Origin: Ceratothoa steindachneri
Taxonomy: Eukaryota > Arthropoda > Malacostraca > Isopoda > Cymothoidae
DNA: 64,000 bases
Direction: 5' to 3'
Assembly (NCBI GenBank): GCA_963969495.1
Contig: OZ018330.1
Span: forward strand, 72,999,954-73,063,953
Part shown: in pieces, positions 1 through 11,529 of the stretch
How the letters are laid out: each line of letters opens with the position of its first letter
Numbering within the stretch: the stretch's first letter is position 1
Notes under the pieces: model-generated
Databases searched by the model: none
The model's input: only the letters and a program-made list of their open reading frames with translations
What the model was told of the DNA's origin: nothing
Made by a program: the position numbers and the translations under genes

Positions 1-180
1 TACCTCGTCGAAGGTCTTTTGAAAGTCCAAATACAGAATGTCGACAGATCTCTCTCACTATCATGAATTGTGTTAATGTAATGTGTGAGGGAACAAGCAC
101 CTGATGGGAAAAATAACGTTGATTTTAAGCATTGTCTCCACGTGATGGACCTCGTTGTCGCTTAGAGCAATTTTTCAAGC
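1..180 (-). pseudogene. LINE reverse transcriptase fragment (CR1-like)
   Basis: On the minus strand the first bases translate as VDILYLDFQKTFDEV, the reverse-transcriptase block holding the first catalytic Asp (YLDFQKAFD in the family). The preceding bases keep the layout of the CR1 copy at 17.5-20.6 kb (a CLxNL...F-like stretch) but contain several stops, so the frame is dead. The fragment runs off the left edge of the window, so its 3' part lies outside. It probably belongs to the CR1 family seen twice more here; another CR1/Jockey clade is possible. Confidence 0.7.
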
Positions 181-1640
181 TTAAAAGCGTGAGAAACAAC
201 AGGATCGGGCTTTGGAATGCAGCGCTTATCAATCCGAGTATTTAGACAAGGAGTTTTCCCCACATCCCTTCCCCCTTTCCACCAACACTGGGATCGCCGC
301 GGTCGCACGACTCAAACGATGGACGATACTTCCCCCCCCCTTATATGGGGTAAGCTCCTTCACTCCAGGCGAGATATATACCCGTGTTGCCAGGGATCGT
401 GGAAATTTGTGTGCGAGAAAAGCTCACGGGAGCAGACTATCTTACTCCTCCTCGATTCTGGTTGTCATACGCCGAAAGCAAGGAAATTTTGCGGGATAAA
501 ACCGAATATCCCTCCTTGGATAAAACAAATATCCACCCTGGATTAGTTAAAAATCCTCTTCTCGTAAGAATACCCGTCTGACTCCGTGCAACGTCTCCAT
601 CTCCAAAGAAGAACCCAAGTCTTGTCCCAAAAGGCTTCATTGAAGATTACTCTTCGCGTAATACCACCTTAATTACGTATAGTCGTTCAAACAACCCGTC
701 TGACGTCTCAGAGAAACTCACCCTCCGTTTTCTTCGAAGGGATTCCACCGGAAGAATTCGCAGCCTCCACTCTCGAAGGCTCTGCCCCCCCCCCCCCCCC
801 GTCATCTCAAAGGATTACTTTAACTCCGAGCAAGTTGACCCTGGACCTCGTCGAAGTGACTCAACCTCTATCCCACTTCGCAGGAAACGACTATCTTCTC
901 CCCCTCCATATTGTATAAGGTATTGTAACGAATATTTTAGCTTCCCCCAAATTTATAATTGCCGCCTACTGTTTTCCCCCCTCATTTTCATTGTGTGCTT
1001 ACTGTGTCCCCGTGTAAAGCACTACTTTAATTCCATTCAGCCTACCCATTTTTATTGCATTTTGAATACCTAATCTTATTACTGGCCCGTTGACCACTGT
1101 AATTATTTGTATTATTATATGTCTTTTATTGTTCTACCATTTAACCTAAGTTATTAATATGTATTAAAGTCTATTTTTTGTCGACTCTTTTACTTTCAAC
1201 CTTTGAGCTCATCATAGCCGTGTAATAGCCCTGTAACCAAGTAAGATTTAAACACTCAGCCAATACTGAGAATCAAAGTAGCTCTATTGGACTAGCCCTC
1301 CCTTACTAGAATCTGACCTAGTAATCAGCCCCGACCGACCCAAAGGTATTAAAAAGCAAACCCCGTGCACTCTAAAATGAAATATAATAGATATATGTAT
1401 GGTATATAGGAACTTATACCACGACATAATGGGAGAACTGTAATAAATTTGTAAGACAAGATCTGTGTTTCCTAAATCCGTGTTGCATGTCTCTTAGCAA
1501 TTCATTGGTTTCTAAATGGCTTACTATTTTTTCCTGCAATAATACTCTCGAACATTTTGCCAATTATTATAGGTCGATAATTGCATGCCAGATATTTACG
1601 TCCTCTTTAAAATATTGGCGTTACATTGGCTAATTTCTGA
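181..1640. other. No gene recognised; poly-C tract, possible decayed LTR
   Basis: Open frames between 212 and 640 overlap in several phases and resemble nothing I know. A plus-strand frame around 700-900 reads PPEEFAASTLEGSAPPP across the poly-C run at 783-800, with no start and no homology I can name. From about 924 (TGTAACGAATATT) the sequence becomes T-rich and could be a decayed LTR, but I see no matching end. Confidence 0.3.
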
Positions 1641-1644
1641 TCTT

Positions 1645-1708
<64 letters not shown>

Positions 1709-1722
1709 AAGAAAGAAAGAGA
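1645..1722. repeat. (GA)n microsatellite with GAAA variant tail
   Basis: Nearly uninterrupted GA dinucleotides followed by GAAA units; the Arg-Glu and Leu-Ser frames over it are repeat artefacts. Confidence 0.95.
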
Positions 1723-2391
1723 AAAAGTGTGTGTAACAAAATGATGTTGGCCTTTTGCCTTTTGTTATAAATTCGATATGGGGAAAGGCAAAAATGTTGA
1801 TTTTGCCGACGTCCAAAGAATTTTGGCAAAAGACGAATAACACTGAAAATAAAGTGAGGAGATCAAATTTAGGAAAGCCTAATTGAACTATAGACTGAAT
1901 AAAGTTAACTGGAAATGCTTTTAAGATTAAACAATTTACCATTGGACTTTAATTAAAATCCTTTTGGCTCATCTTTTGTTTTTTTGTTTTTTTTGTATTT
2001 TTCACAAAAACCATCATCCCTCATCGAGTTTTTGCCCCTTGTTTTCACTTTAAGAAAAGAATTAGTCTTTCTCTTTCGTCGATCATTTTCCTCATTCACC
2101 ATCATCATCATCCCCTTTATTCAAAGTGATTGACCTTCTGCTCTCTTCCTCGTCATCCTGTGAATGACCGCATTAAGCCTGTGTTCAATTGGACAGGCGC
2201 ATTGTTTCAGGGTGGTAATCCTCTGAATAATCCTTCCATATTTCCTTTCCCTTCGGGGGGCGGGCTCCTAAATTAATAAAATATATGAAGGCAAACTATT
2301 TTTCCTCTTTTTCCACTCCACCACTAACGGTGCTGCTTAGTGGTAATGGATAAATCTTACTTTATGACTGTCGTGGAATGGCTAGACTCTA
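1723..2391. other. No gene recognised
   Basis: T-rich sequence with no ORF, terminal repeat or RNA gene that I can support. Confidence 0.5.

Positions 2392-2445
<54 letters not shown>
2392..2445. repeat. (TA)n microsatellite
   Basis: Uninterrupted TA dinucleotides bordering the 3' side of the minus-strand LTR-like copy F. Confidence 0.95.
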
Positions 2446-2446
<1 letters not shown>

Positions 2447-3660
2447 GTAGGTGCTTTGGGGCTTGGGGACGAAGTTGGTTGAAGGCCGTTAGTGAAAGGG
2501 GAAATTGTTATGAGTCCGGTGGGGATGGTTTATTATTAACTTTGCAGGGTCCTTTTAAACAAATATTTCAGAGTGCGAGTTGGCCAAAGATTAACAGGTA
2601 GCTGGTACGCGCTAGGGTTGCAAAAGAAAGACAATGACGAAAATATATCTTTACTAACAACAAAATGATATTTATATTTACACACAAATTGGGTTTAAAG
2701 GGAATGGTCGCCCAGACGGGGTTAAAGGTCCACACGAGATACAGGTAGGTTAATTAAAGGATTAAAGAGGTCAGATTCAGTTTGGTGATTTATAAGGGGA
2801 TTTTAAAATGTGGGGTAAGCCAGATTCAAGGTCAATCTGCAGCCGGCAACGGTTACATGCTCGTTGCCGAAAAGGGGCCAGTTGGAGTACGATGAATGCG
2901 ACGGAAGAAGTCAAGTGAACTCTTGCTTCAGACGAGGGAGCACTTGTCGAGTCTTCGGAGTCAGGAATCCTTGTCAAGTACTTGCCGATTGACTATGGCA
3001 GAGTTCACGGATGTCGAAGCTTGCCGATTGACTATGGCAGAGTTCATGGATGGTGAAACTTGCCGATTGATTATGGTAGAGTTCACGGATCGATTTAGCC
3101 TTCAACCTCGAATCGAAATCGCCGCTGGGGGGCGTCCTTCAGCTTGTTCGCCGGAGTAGGTGGAAGTCTAACAGTGCTACTATATAAACTCAGTCGAAGC
3201 GTTATATAGGCGCCTGGTGAGGTGGCTCCAGACGCGCGCGCGAATTTGGGGAAAAGTCGGCGACTTCTTCGGGGAAAGGGGAAATCGTGATAACGTTGGT
3301 GAGAATGTCCAACGGATTTCAATCTTCGAGCGGAAAACCAGAATGCTAGCCAATAGGGGGCCGTGGGGGACGATGACATCGGTCCCTAGGCAAATACAGC
3401 TGGGGCGTGTGATGACGGCGTCGGCTGCCTCCTTGATCAGGTTCAGCCATGCTTTCACAGCTCCATGCGGTGATCTCAGGATCCACATGGGTACAAGAGG
3501 GCACGTGGTCGCCATTTGACCTCATTCTGCTACAATGACCCCCTCCCCTCTCTGGGTCATCTGGCTTCTTTCGCCTCCTCTGGAAAAGCCGACGCTTCTC
3601 CACCGCATGATCGGGGCCTTCCTTCCCTGGCGATGGAACGACTGTAAAGATTTTATAAAT
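2446..3660 (-). mobile_element. LTR-like promoter-bearing repeat, copy F
   Basis: On the minus strand a TATA box (CCTATATAA, near 3,200-3,214) is followed by three tandem 39-bp units and then AT-rich sequence that stops against the (TA)n at 2,445. This arrangement of TATA box, short tandem repeat, AT-rich end and TA microsatellite flank recurs in copies A (6.8-9.6 kb), C (26.8-28.4 kb) and B (36.5-38.1 kb). I infer a solo LTR or LTR-like non-autonomous element. No gag or pol frame is present, and the left boundary near 3,660 is a guess. Confidence 0.4.
2981..3097 (-). repeat. 39-bp tandem repeat, three units
   Basis: Units start at 2,981, 3,020 and 3,059 with CTTGCCGATTGACTATGGCA and then AGAGTTCA[CT]GGATG.; the third unit has diverged at its end. 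The period is exactly 39 bp, so the array translates into a 13-residue repeat in the plus strand. It lies inside LTR-like copy F. Confidence 0.9.
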
Positions 3661-3701
3661 GTCTCTTTTCAATATAAGTTAAGTTAGGTTGTGACCTACA
3701 C

Positions 3702-5519
3702 CAGGGGTGGGGAACCTTTTCATGTGTAGAGACCACATTAAAATTTGCCGCCCGCAATGAGGCCGCAGTCAATAAGTGTGACTATTTTTTACTGTAATTT
3801 TTAACCTTTCGTTAATATTATTTAAATTAATAGCTAGTAGGGAGTATACATGCATTTTAAGACAAATAATTATATTTATTCACTTACCTTTTTAATAATT
3901 CAATGACTTCTTTGAGATTGCTTCTGGTGAGACAACATTTTGATGTCGGGTTCTAACATGGAGGCTTTAAGTTTTAATTGGTCTTCCAGATGCTCATCTG
4001 TGTTCTCAACGACCCTTGATTTGTGTTAAGTATGAGAATGTAGATTCACAACAGTATGTCGTAGAAAAGCACGAAATCAATCGGCGATCCCGTTCGCGAA
4101 GGCGAGGGTATTCTACAGCCTTTTTGCAAATTTCGACGGGATCTTCCTTACTAAGAAACACAGATTTCAGAATAAGCTCCATTCTGGTGCCTTTAATACA
4201 TCAATTAAATGAGGTTGAAAAGCTAGTTTCAGGGTAATATCATGCTTTTCAAAATCAATGAATCTTTCATTGTATTCTTTGATTAATGAGTCTAAAACAG
4301 ATTCTTATGTTTCGAAAGATTTACAGTTATACTCTTCATTTTCATTATTTATTTTTGTCAACTGGGAAAAATTGTTCTTCTGAAAGTTTCGACTGAGCAA
4401 GAAGAGATTTGAAAAACAACAACTTCTTTCTAAATGCCGGAATTTTTTGCCACATATCATATATAGATTTAGTTTTGCCTTGCAGCGAAATATTTAACTC
4501 ATTTTGCTTTGACATTAGATCACATAGAAACGCAATATCTCTGTGAAAATTTGCATATGATAAATCACAATGTTGATTGTTTCCTTGAAAAAATTCAATT
4601 ATTTTCGCTCTCAAAGATAGAATTTTGACTAATAGTGGACTTTTGAATGATAGGGTAAATCTACATTGATTATCTCATCATCCATCATGAGCATGTTTCG
4701 AAACTGGCGATGCCTCGTAGCATTTGCTCGAATATACTTCACAATACCTATAACTTTTTGCAAAATGTTATTTAAATGACAGATTTGGCTCAGAGATTTT
4801 GCTGATGCAAAATACAATGATAAGAAATCAGTGCATTTGGAGCACCATCTGTACACACACTCACCATGATGGGTAGGCAAACGAAGAAATTTATTTAATC
4901 TGAAAAACATAAATTATTTTATTGATTAATGGTAACAAGCAAAGCAACAAAATAATCAAAGCAAATAGCACACATTGATAGATGGACGCACAAACGCATA
5001 CAACACCGACGAAATCATATCACTGACTACGAGAAAACAGCTTATTCTAGGCTATTTTGCCAGTTCAGTTCCGTCACCGACGACATATATACTGTATACT
5101 TTGCAATTTTTCTTATTTATTATCATGCGTCTTCCTTAACATGTATAAAAATATAAATAAGTGAATATCTGAAAAATGTAGGTGTACGAAGAATTCTGGA
5201 AAAGCTTTAACTGAATTTGACAATTAGCGCATTGACGCATCATTCATAAAGGTGTGTTCATTTTTCTTATTTTTACGACTACTTGTGTTTTGTACAGATG
5301 GGTGTGAATGATTTATAAGGTTAAGGTAGTTAATATTTCGTTCATTTTACATTCGGCGCGATGCTTTAGCATTAGCTAGTACCTATTTTGTTTGTGAGGC
5401 TTCAGTGGCTATATTCTGTTATATATTATTATAACTGCTTGGCCTTGGAATTCATGGTTTTTATATAGATTAATATTTATTTTGATATGCCACCGGAGGC
5501 CGCAGGCTCCCCACCCCAG
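3702..5519 (-). mobile_element. hAT-superfamily DNA transposon, degraded
   Basis: The left end CAGGGGTGGGGAACC (3,702-3,716) matches, inverted, GGCTCCCCACCCCAG (5,505-5,519): 15-bp terminal inverted repeats of the common animal hAT type. Transposase remains lie between them on the minus strand (4.24-4.91 kb). The flanking octamers do not match, so the target duplication has decayed or one end belongs to another copy. A second hAT begins only eight bases further right. Confidence 0.75.
4240..4910 (-). pseudogene. hAT transposase fragment (ZBED/GTF2IRD2-like)
   Basis: Two minus-strand frames in order, 4,910-4,629 and then 4,614-4,345, carry conserved blocks of the animal hAT transposase. The first has an IVKYIRANATRHRQF block ending in YHSKVHY (family: YHTEVRWLS); the second has an EFFQ block, FLCDL and SIYDMWQKIPAFRKKL. 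The frames are joined by a frameshift with stops near 4,620. The BED zinc finger, the catalytic RNase H-like start and the C-terminal dimerisation domain are not visible, so it cannot be active. Domesticated relatives exist in vertebrates, but the inverted ends and the decay argue for an ordinary relic. Confidence 0.75.
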
Positions 5520-5527
5520 TACTAAGC

Positions 5528-6300
5528 CATTGGTCGGCAAGCTGCGGTTCTTCCGTCCCTCCGCTGTGGCTTCCTGTGGTGGAGGAACGACGCTGACGCA
5601 GCACGTCAGTTCTTGCGAAGGGCTCTGTTATTGATCATTAATTAAAATGTATTTTATTTCAGTTCGCTAGATTTTAAAATTTATTTATTTAATTTATTTA
5701 TTGAAATTTTCAACTCCAGGTAGGCGAAACATGGAAAAGTCTACGGATAAAAGTTTCTGAAGATAACACATCGTTCAATACTCCTTGAGCAGATTCATTT
5801 GCTTTCACTACTAACGAGACTGGTTTACCAGTATGCTTAATATGTGGTGAGAAACTGGCAAACAACAAAAAGTCAAATGTTGCAAGACATTTCCAGAATA
5901 AGCACAGCCTTTGTTGAAAAATATCCGTATGAAGATGAGAGAAAAAAATGTCGTTTCGGAACTGATGCGGAAGGTTGAATTGAGCCCAAATAAATTCAAG
6001 GAGTAGATAAAGTTTGAAAATTCAACCACAGATGCTAGTTTTGCCGTCGCTCAGGAAATAGTCAGGCACGGGAAGCCGTTCAGAGATGGAGAATATAAAA
6101 ATGAATGATGCATTAAGATTTCAGAACATGTACGGACTTTAAAAACAAGTGAAATTGTGCAGAAAATCAGAGATACTCGTAAATATGCCTCTCTCTGCAA
6201 AGAGGTAAGCCTCTTGGAGAGTGGTGTGATTACAAAGGGGTAATTTGTCACTGAATTTTGGTACCACCTTTTGGGGGGCCAAATGGGTTTCATAATTCGG
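5528..6300 (+). mobile_element. second hAT element, 5' part with N-terminal zinc-finger remnant
   Basis: CATTGGTCGGCAAGCTGCGG at 5,528 matches the CAGTGGTCGGCAA..TGCGGC ends of another animal hAT group. About 230 bp downstream a plus-strand frame reads TGLPVCLICGEKLANNKKSN then ARHFQNKH, the C2H2 BED-like DNA-binding finger of this transposase, followed by KYPYEDERKKC. Further right are blocks resembling GKPFxDGE and PLSAxT. Multiple stops and shifts break it. No right end is seen, so it is a 5' fragment, oriented opposite to its neighbour. Confidence 0.65.
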
Positions 6301-6760
6301 CTGGGCGGCTGCTTGGTTGTTTAGTAGGCTGGGTAAATGGTGATCGGAGCTTTCCTCAAAGGTAAAATGAATCTTGGAGCTGGATTCAATATCCTGTATT
6401 CTGCCCGAACTATGGAATCGTCTTCAGATGACTTTTTTTATAAAAGAATTCATGCTTAAACGCAGTCCATCTCCCTTTTTACATAACAGCTCGAATACAT
6501 GAATGCGGTCTTTTAAAAACTAAAAAGGGCTCGATTACCTGTTTATAGGTCCGGGGTTACCAGTTTATGGATTCAGGATTACCAGTTTATGGGTTGGTTA
6601 CCCCAGATTGTGAGGTGCGTTAGATACAAAGTATTTGGAATGGAAGGTGGAGGCGTCCTCGATTCTATTGCCCTCCTCGTATACACCCGTTAATCGTGGC
6701 GGTGCGTGAGTGATGGCGTCTGGCAGAGGGTGGCGTGACGAGTATCAACGGGTCGTAGAC
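6301..6760. other. No gene recognised
   Basis: Contains a short imperfect repeat (accagtttatgg twice near 6,560-6,590) but no recognisable coding or terminal structure. Confidence 0.4.
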
Positions 6761-7124
6761 AGAAAGCCTACCTTTGTCCTGCAATCAATTTAGATTCTGA
6801 CTCCTTAGGTTTTCAGGGAAATTCGCTTATAGGCTGGGTTGCTGAAGCTGCCTCGGTAATTGTGAGAAAAGAAAAGGACTTCGAAACGAAGACGGCTATA
6901 ATAGGTTTTAATCTTATTGAGGGACTACCAAAATGGGAGCAAGCGGGAACGTTCGAATTCTGAGCGGGTATATGTGAGTTTTCCGTTTTAAAGGGTATGT
7001 AAGTCTGTAAGGGCGACAAAGTTCGGCGTTTCATACGAAGTTATTTTCTCGCCTCTGAGCCCTGCCCCGTTGGTCGACGCCCGCGCGCACGCTCGATAGT
7101 TATTCCAGAAAAGTGGCGTGCGTA

Positions 7125-7160
7125 TGAGGCTATTACGTCACGTCCACCCGTATAAAAGGA
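7125..7160 (+). promoter_or_regulatory. Putative promoter: CRE-like site plus TATA box
   Basis: TTACGTCACG lies about 15 bases upstream of CCGTATAAAAGGACGC, which is close to a strong pol II core-promoter arrangement. In the context of copy A it is best read as the element's own promoter. Confidence 0.45.
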
Positions 7161-8160
7161 CGCTTCCTTCTCTCGAAAGGAAGAACCCGTTCAAGTCCGT
7201 ACGACGATGACCCTTGCCTTATCTCCTGCCAGTTTTGACGCTGACCTGCTGTAGGAGTGCTACTAATCTTCGACGTTTGACAGTTCTCCATTGGGAAGTC
7301 TGAAAACTGTGGGCTTGTTTTGGCTCCCCCCCCCACCTACCCTTTGTGTCACTCTAGATTATTCCCGCGGGGTACGCTGGTCCCTCGGTCGTGCCAACTT
7401 CGGAATCCCTCATCACCGGGATCATCTTCTATTCCATTGGATCTATCATCACCTCCGCCCTCGCCATCCGTGGATCCGTCCTCCATTGGATTACCATCAT
7501 CCGAGGTGTACCTCCACTGCTCCAGTATCAGGTACTTTGGAATAGTTCTTTCATCTTGCGCCCTCACTAGGCCTCCAAGTAAGTCTCGAGTCTCCCTCCG
7601 CATCGTAGGAAAGAGCGTAAGACGGGGGAAGGGGGGGTTATTCCGTGTGTACCTCGTACTCGAAGAGTGAAGCCTATTGTTTCCCGCTTAATTTATACGA
7701 CGTAAATTCTTCGTAGTCGTCCACCCCTTTTATATAACGACTTAGGTCGTTTGTGGCTGAGGTTACATATAGTTGTTATAAATCTTATTTTTGTATTTAA
7801 TTAATATAGATTTTGTATTTGTAATCAAGATTTTCTTCTCCTTAAATTATAAAAATAGAATTTTTCTTGTTTCTCTTTTTCCTCGCTGATACTCCAAGAC
7901 CCACCTGGTAACCAACCGTAACCTACATAGTGTAGCCTAGTGGCGCGACCTTTTGTCTGCCTCAAAGTGAACTTGGTTTTCCTTCTGAATACATATTCTG
8001 GCAACCTTGTTAGTTTGTTAAGGTTATATAGGGCCGTGTGAACTGGATTCCGCATTTGCCATTACAAAGTCTAAGGGGGCAGCAGAACTCAAAGACGAGG
8101 AAACTGGTTCGTGACGCTAACTAATAGCGACATGCTGCTAACATCTTTGAATTTCTGTGT

Positions 8161-8163
<3 letters not shown>

Positions 8164-8251
<88 letters not shown>
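8164..8251. repeat. (TA)n microsatellite
   Basis: About 44 TA units within LTR-like copy A. Confidence 0.95.
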
Positions 8252-8253
<2 letters not shown>

Positions 8254-8440
8254 CTTGATTATACAACCACCACAGGGCTATGCCATTTTTATTTTCTGTC
8301 TTTCAAATAAAGTTGAAAACAGAAAGAAAGATGCAGAAACCTGGTGTAGCTGACTATAAATACATATAGTACAAGAGGAATAAGAATTGGACGCGAATGA
8401 GCAAATGAGACAAGAAACCTGTTTTTTTTTAAAGGCAAGA

Positions 8441-8722
8441 GAGAACGACATAGGATCAGTTCGTGAAGATCGATCCTTCAGCCAGTCAAGATTATTCGGT
8501 GAGAACGATAAATGATCAGTTCGTGAAGATCAATCCTTCAGCCAGTCAAGATTATTCGGTGAGAACGACATAGGATCAGTTCGTGAAGATCGATCCTTCA
8601 CCAGTCAAGATTATTTGGTGAGAACGACATAGGATCAGCTCGTGAAGATCGATCCTTCAGCCAGTCAAGATTATTCGAGGAGAGACGATAAAGGATCAGA
8701 TTGAGAAGATCGATCCTCATCC
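8441..8722 (+). repeat. 60-bp minisatellite, five units
   Basis: Units start at 8,441, 8,501, 8,561, 8,620 and about 8,679, each beginning GAGAACGA and containing GGATCAG..CGTGAAGATCGATCC, which is itself nearly palindromic (GGATC...GATCC). Units 1-4 are over 90% alike by eye; unit 5 is divergent. Confidence 0.93.
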
Positions 8723-9624
8723 CTCCCCCCAGTGCCGAATTGACATAAATCGTCAAGTTTTGTATCGGTGCCATACCGAAGAATCCTTTACAGACTTAGA
8801 AGAACTCTGACTGGAGAAAAGAAAACCCGCACACACTCGAGCGACTCTAACAGCTCAAGCTCCATAAGAGTGAGAGGAGAAAAACCAAACCCCAACGAGG
8901 TTCCATTTATTAATTACTTCAGAATTCTCATCGTATTCCCAAAAGCTAGTGGGGCACCCGGCGTTAAAGAATAGGACACATAGAGGCTTCAAGATTATCC
9001 AGAAGAGGACTCTTTGAGCAGGAGCAACGTAACTCTCTCCGTCGTCTTAATGTGCCAGGAGGCAAAGTTACAATAAGAAGTTGACACGCCTACCCTCTTT
9101 CCCTATTCAGCTCTCCGAAGCGCGAGAAAAGTCCTTCAGCGACATCCGGCAACCCCTGATCCCTTCTGTCATGTAAGTTAGAAAGAACATTTATATTCAT
9201 ATTGCGATAGTATGAGTTTATTTCGTTTCACGATTTAACGGAAGTAGAAACAATTGTTCGTGATCCCCTTTCATATTTACTAGTAGAAGAGAGTAATTTA
9301 ATTTAATGTTTAACGCTAATCTAAAAGGGGTGCGATAAAATAACTAATCAGTAAGTGGTGTGTTTACATGTAGCTTATTTTTTTTATTTTTGTCTTTGAG
9401 ATATATTGTAATAGGCCTAGTTGTCAACCGGTTTGGTCCAGGTTAGCTTAGTAGTGGGATATAAATGTGCTTACTGTTTGTTTGTCATAGTTAATTCCTG
9501 TGCGTTTCTCAATATCCTTACGTGTTGAAGCGGCTCTTCCTTAAAAACAACAAAATTAGCACTCTTCGCAAAAGTATACTTCCAAAAAGAAGTATATCAC
9601 GAACAAAAAGGTATCCTGCGAACA

Positions 9625-9755
<131 letters not shown>

Positions 9756-10049
9756 CGACCGGTCTCCAAGAGGTGCGACCCTTCTTCACTTGACCTGGAT
9801 GCTAGACACAGCTAACGATCGGGAAAGCTCGCTGGCTTCCTTTTGGGTGGAGCTACAAGAATCATGTGCATCTCTCCAGTTCACATGCTTTTCCATGATT
9901 TTTGTGCTTTCTTACTATTCAAAGCCCTTTGGAAAGTTTAACCGGTAAAAGCGTATATTGCCCTGTATTTTTCAGCTTGTCCCGGTTTATCTATCATAGA
10001 GACCTTTTGACTGGCAGCTGTTTGCTAGGATGCGTATATCTGTGTGTCC

Positions 10050-10560
10050 GCGTGAGATTCTGGCATTTCGCTTGTACCATACATATCCATAAGAAGTGTT
10101 CAAGTACTTCTTACTTTGAGAGTCACACTCGCGCCACATATGTATTTTGCTGCTAAATTATGAACACCACTTGATATCTTTCAAGGGGCAGTCTCGCATT
10201 ACGTGCTTTTCTAACGCTAAGCAGTTAAGACACTTTTGAACGTTGACATGGTCGTCAGTTTTTATTTGTTCGGGTGTAATTTTCAAGTGAAACGCTAACA
10301 GACCGGTCTCCTTAGCCTTTCTTGCCCTCTTAGTCTCCCAGAAGATAATTATAAATACATGGGTGTATTCGGGCCCAGCTCTGAGCCCGCTCGATTTCCT
10401 CTTTTATTTCATCAGCCTTGTGTTCGCCACCCATGGATCTACTTGCCGACAGTAGACAACTTTCTGGGCCTCGATTTGGCGAGAAATTTTGGCCTCCAAA
10501 CCGATTCCTTCTAGCCAAGATGTGACTCGTTGTTAAAGAAGCCTGTCTACGTTTTTGTCA
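10050..10560 (-). pseudogene. LINE ORF1 (gag-like) fragment with CCHC knuckles
   Basis: The minus strand contains QKCLNCLALEKHVMRDCP, a zinc-knuckle of the kind found in Jockey/I-type ORF1 proteins. It is followed by WCS, then HMWRECDSQSKK and YLN where the second and third knuckles (GHxxxEC, CLNC) are expected, with C-to-Y or stop changes. Upstream, a frame rich in Arg/Lys/Glu fits the linker before the knuckles. The order and spacing mirror the ORF1 at 13.4-14.1 kb, so this is probably a related, older copy lacking its ORF2. Stops between the knuckles show it is dead. Confidence 0.6.
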
Positions 10561-11529
10561 TTCAGACAAATGGCAATATAAAAGTTCGAGTAGTCCAATA
10601 GGCGAACCAACACCACACTGAGTCCCCCACATATGATCATAAATGCAGAGGTCCGATCGTGTTTTGGTGCGCCCTCCTGGACGAGCAAAGGGACCCGTTG
10701 GGTTGAGTCCATCGATGTGTTAGCTAATCTTCTTTTTCTTGTGTTTCTTCATCGACTAAGTAGTCGAAAAGGAAAAGAGAGAAAGGCTGAGTTAGATAAA
10801 GTGATAAAGGGTGCTTGTATATCTGGTTATCTACCTGGCTTATTCAGCTGGCGATTCGGTTGCCCTGCCTCCTTACCTATCATCTAGCCCTAGCAGTCGA
10901 GGCCGCCTCTCACAAGGGTCAAACCCGTTCCGGGTTAAGCTTCAGCCTGCGCTGAGTTAGCCACCCAGTTCAGATACGGCTACTGCTAGAGAAGGTACCT
11001 ATTGAGACATTTGAGCGTCCCTATCCGACTCACCCTAAACAAGTTGGATAGGTAAGAAAGGTTCGTTCTTGTACTGTGTCCAGTCAAAGTCCCGTCAAAA
11101 AGTCACTGTCTTTTCAGATCTTCTTCTTCAGAAAAACGATGTATCTCGCTTCGAAAATTTGGAGTTGTGGATTGCTTGCGTGAATATCTTCAGTAGAAAG
11201 AATTTCAATATCTTCCATTCGTCCTCTGCGGATCATTAGGTCTTACATCTTGATAAAGTTAGAAAAAGTATAAAGTGAGAGTAGAGTGAATAGAAATTGT
11301 TAGGTAAAGTGGTGAAAAGGAAAATTTTGAGTGTTATTTGTAGTTGCTGGCTGACCAGCCATCTCTTGAATATTTTCTTTTACGTTCTTCAGCTCTTAGT
11401 TGTTATCGGTTGTTAAAGGCTCTCACGCCTCTATTATTCTTTGTTTTTTACTTGTTTGCAATTCGGTTCTTTCTGCAGTTGTATGTCGCATTGTTTCTTC
11501 TTTTTATTTCATATACAACAATTTCTGTT
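10561..11529. other. No gene recognised
   Basis: T-rich frames at 11,344-11,728 encode hydrophobic runs with no family signature and are probably chance or the 3' untranslated part of the adjacent minus-strand LINE. Confidence 0.4.

Noticed and set aside
8155..8260. Ile-Tyr repeat open reading frames
   Set aside because: Translation of (TA)n; the same applies to all IYIYIY, RERERE, LSLSLS and PTPPT frames over simple repeats in the window.
8441..8722. CRISPR array
   Set aside because: The units are contiguous 60-bp repeats without unique spacers, in a eukaryotic repeat context.
9160..9440. Spliced host gene with an intron (GTAAGT at about 9,172)
   Set aside because: A lone donor-like motif inside an LTR-like element, with no coding frame on either side.
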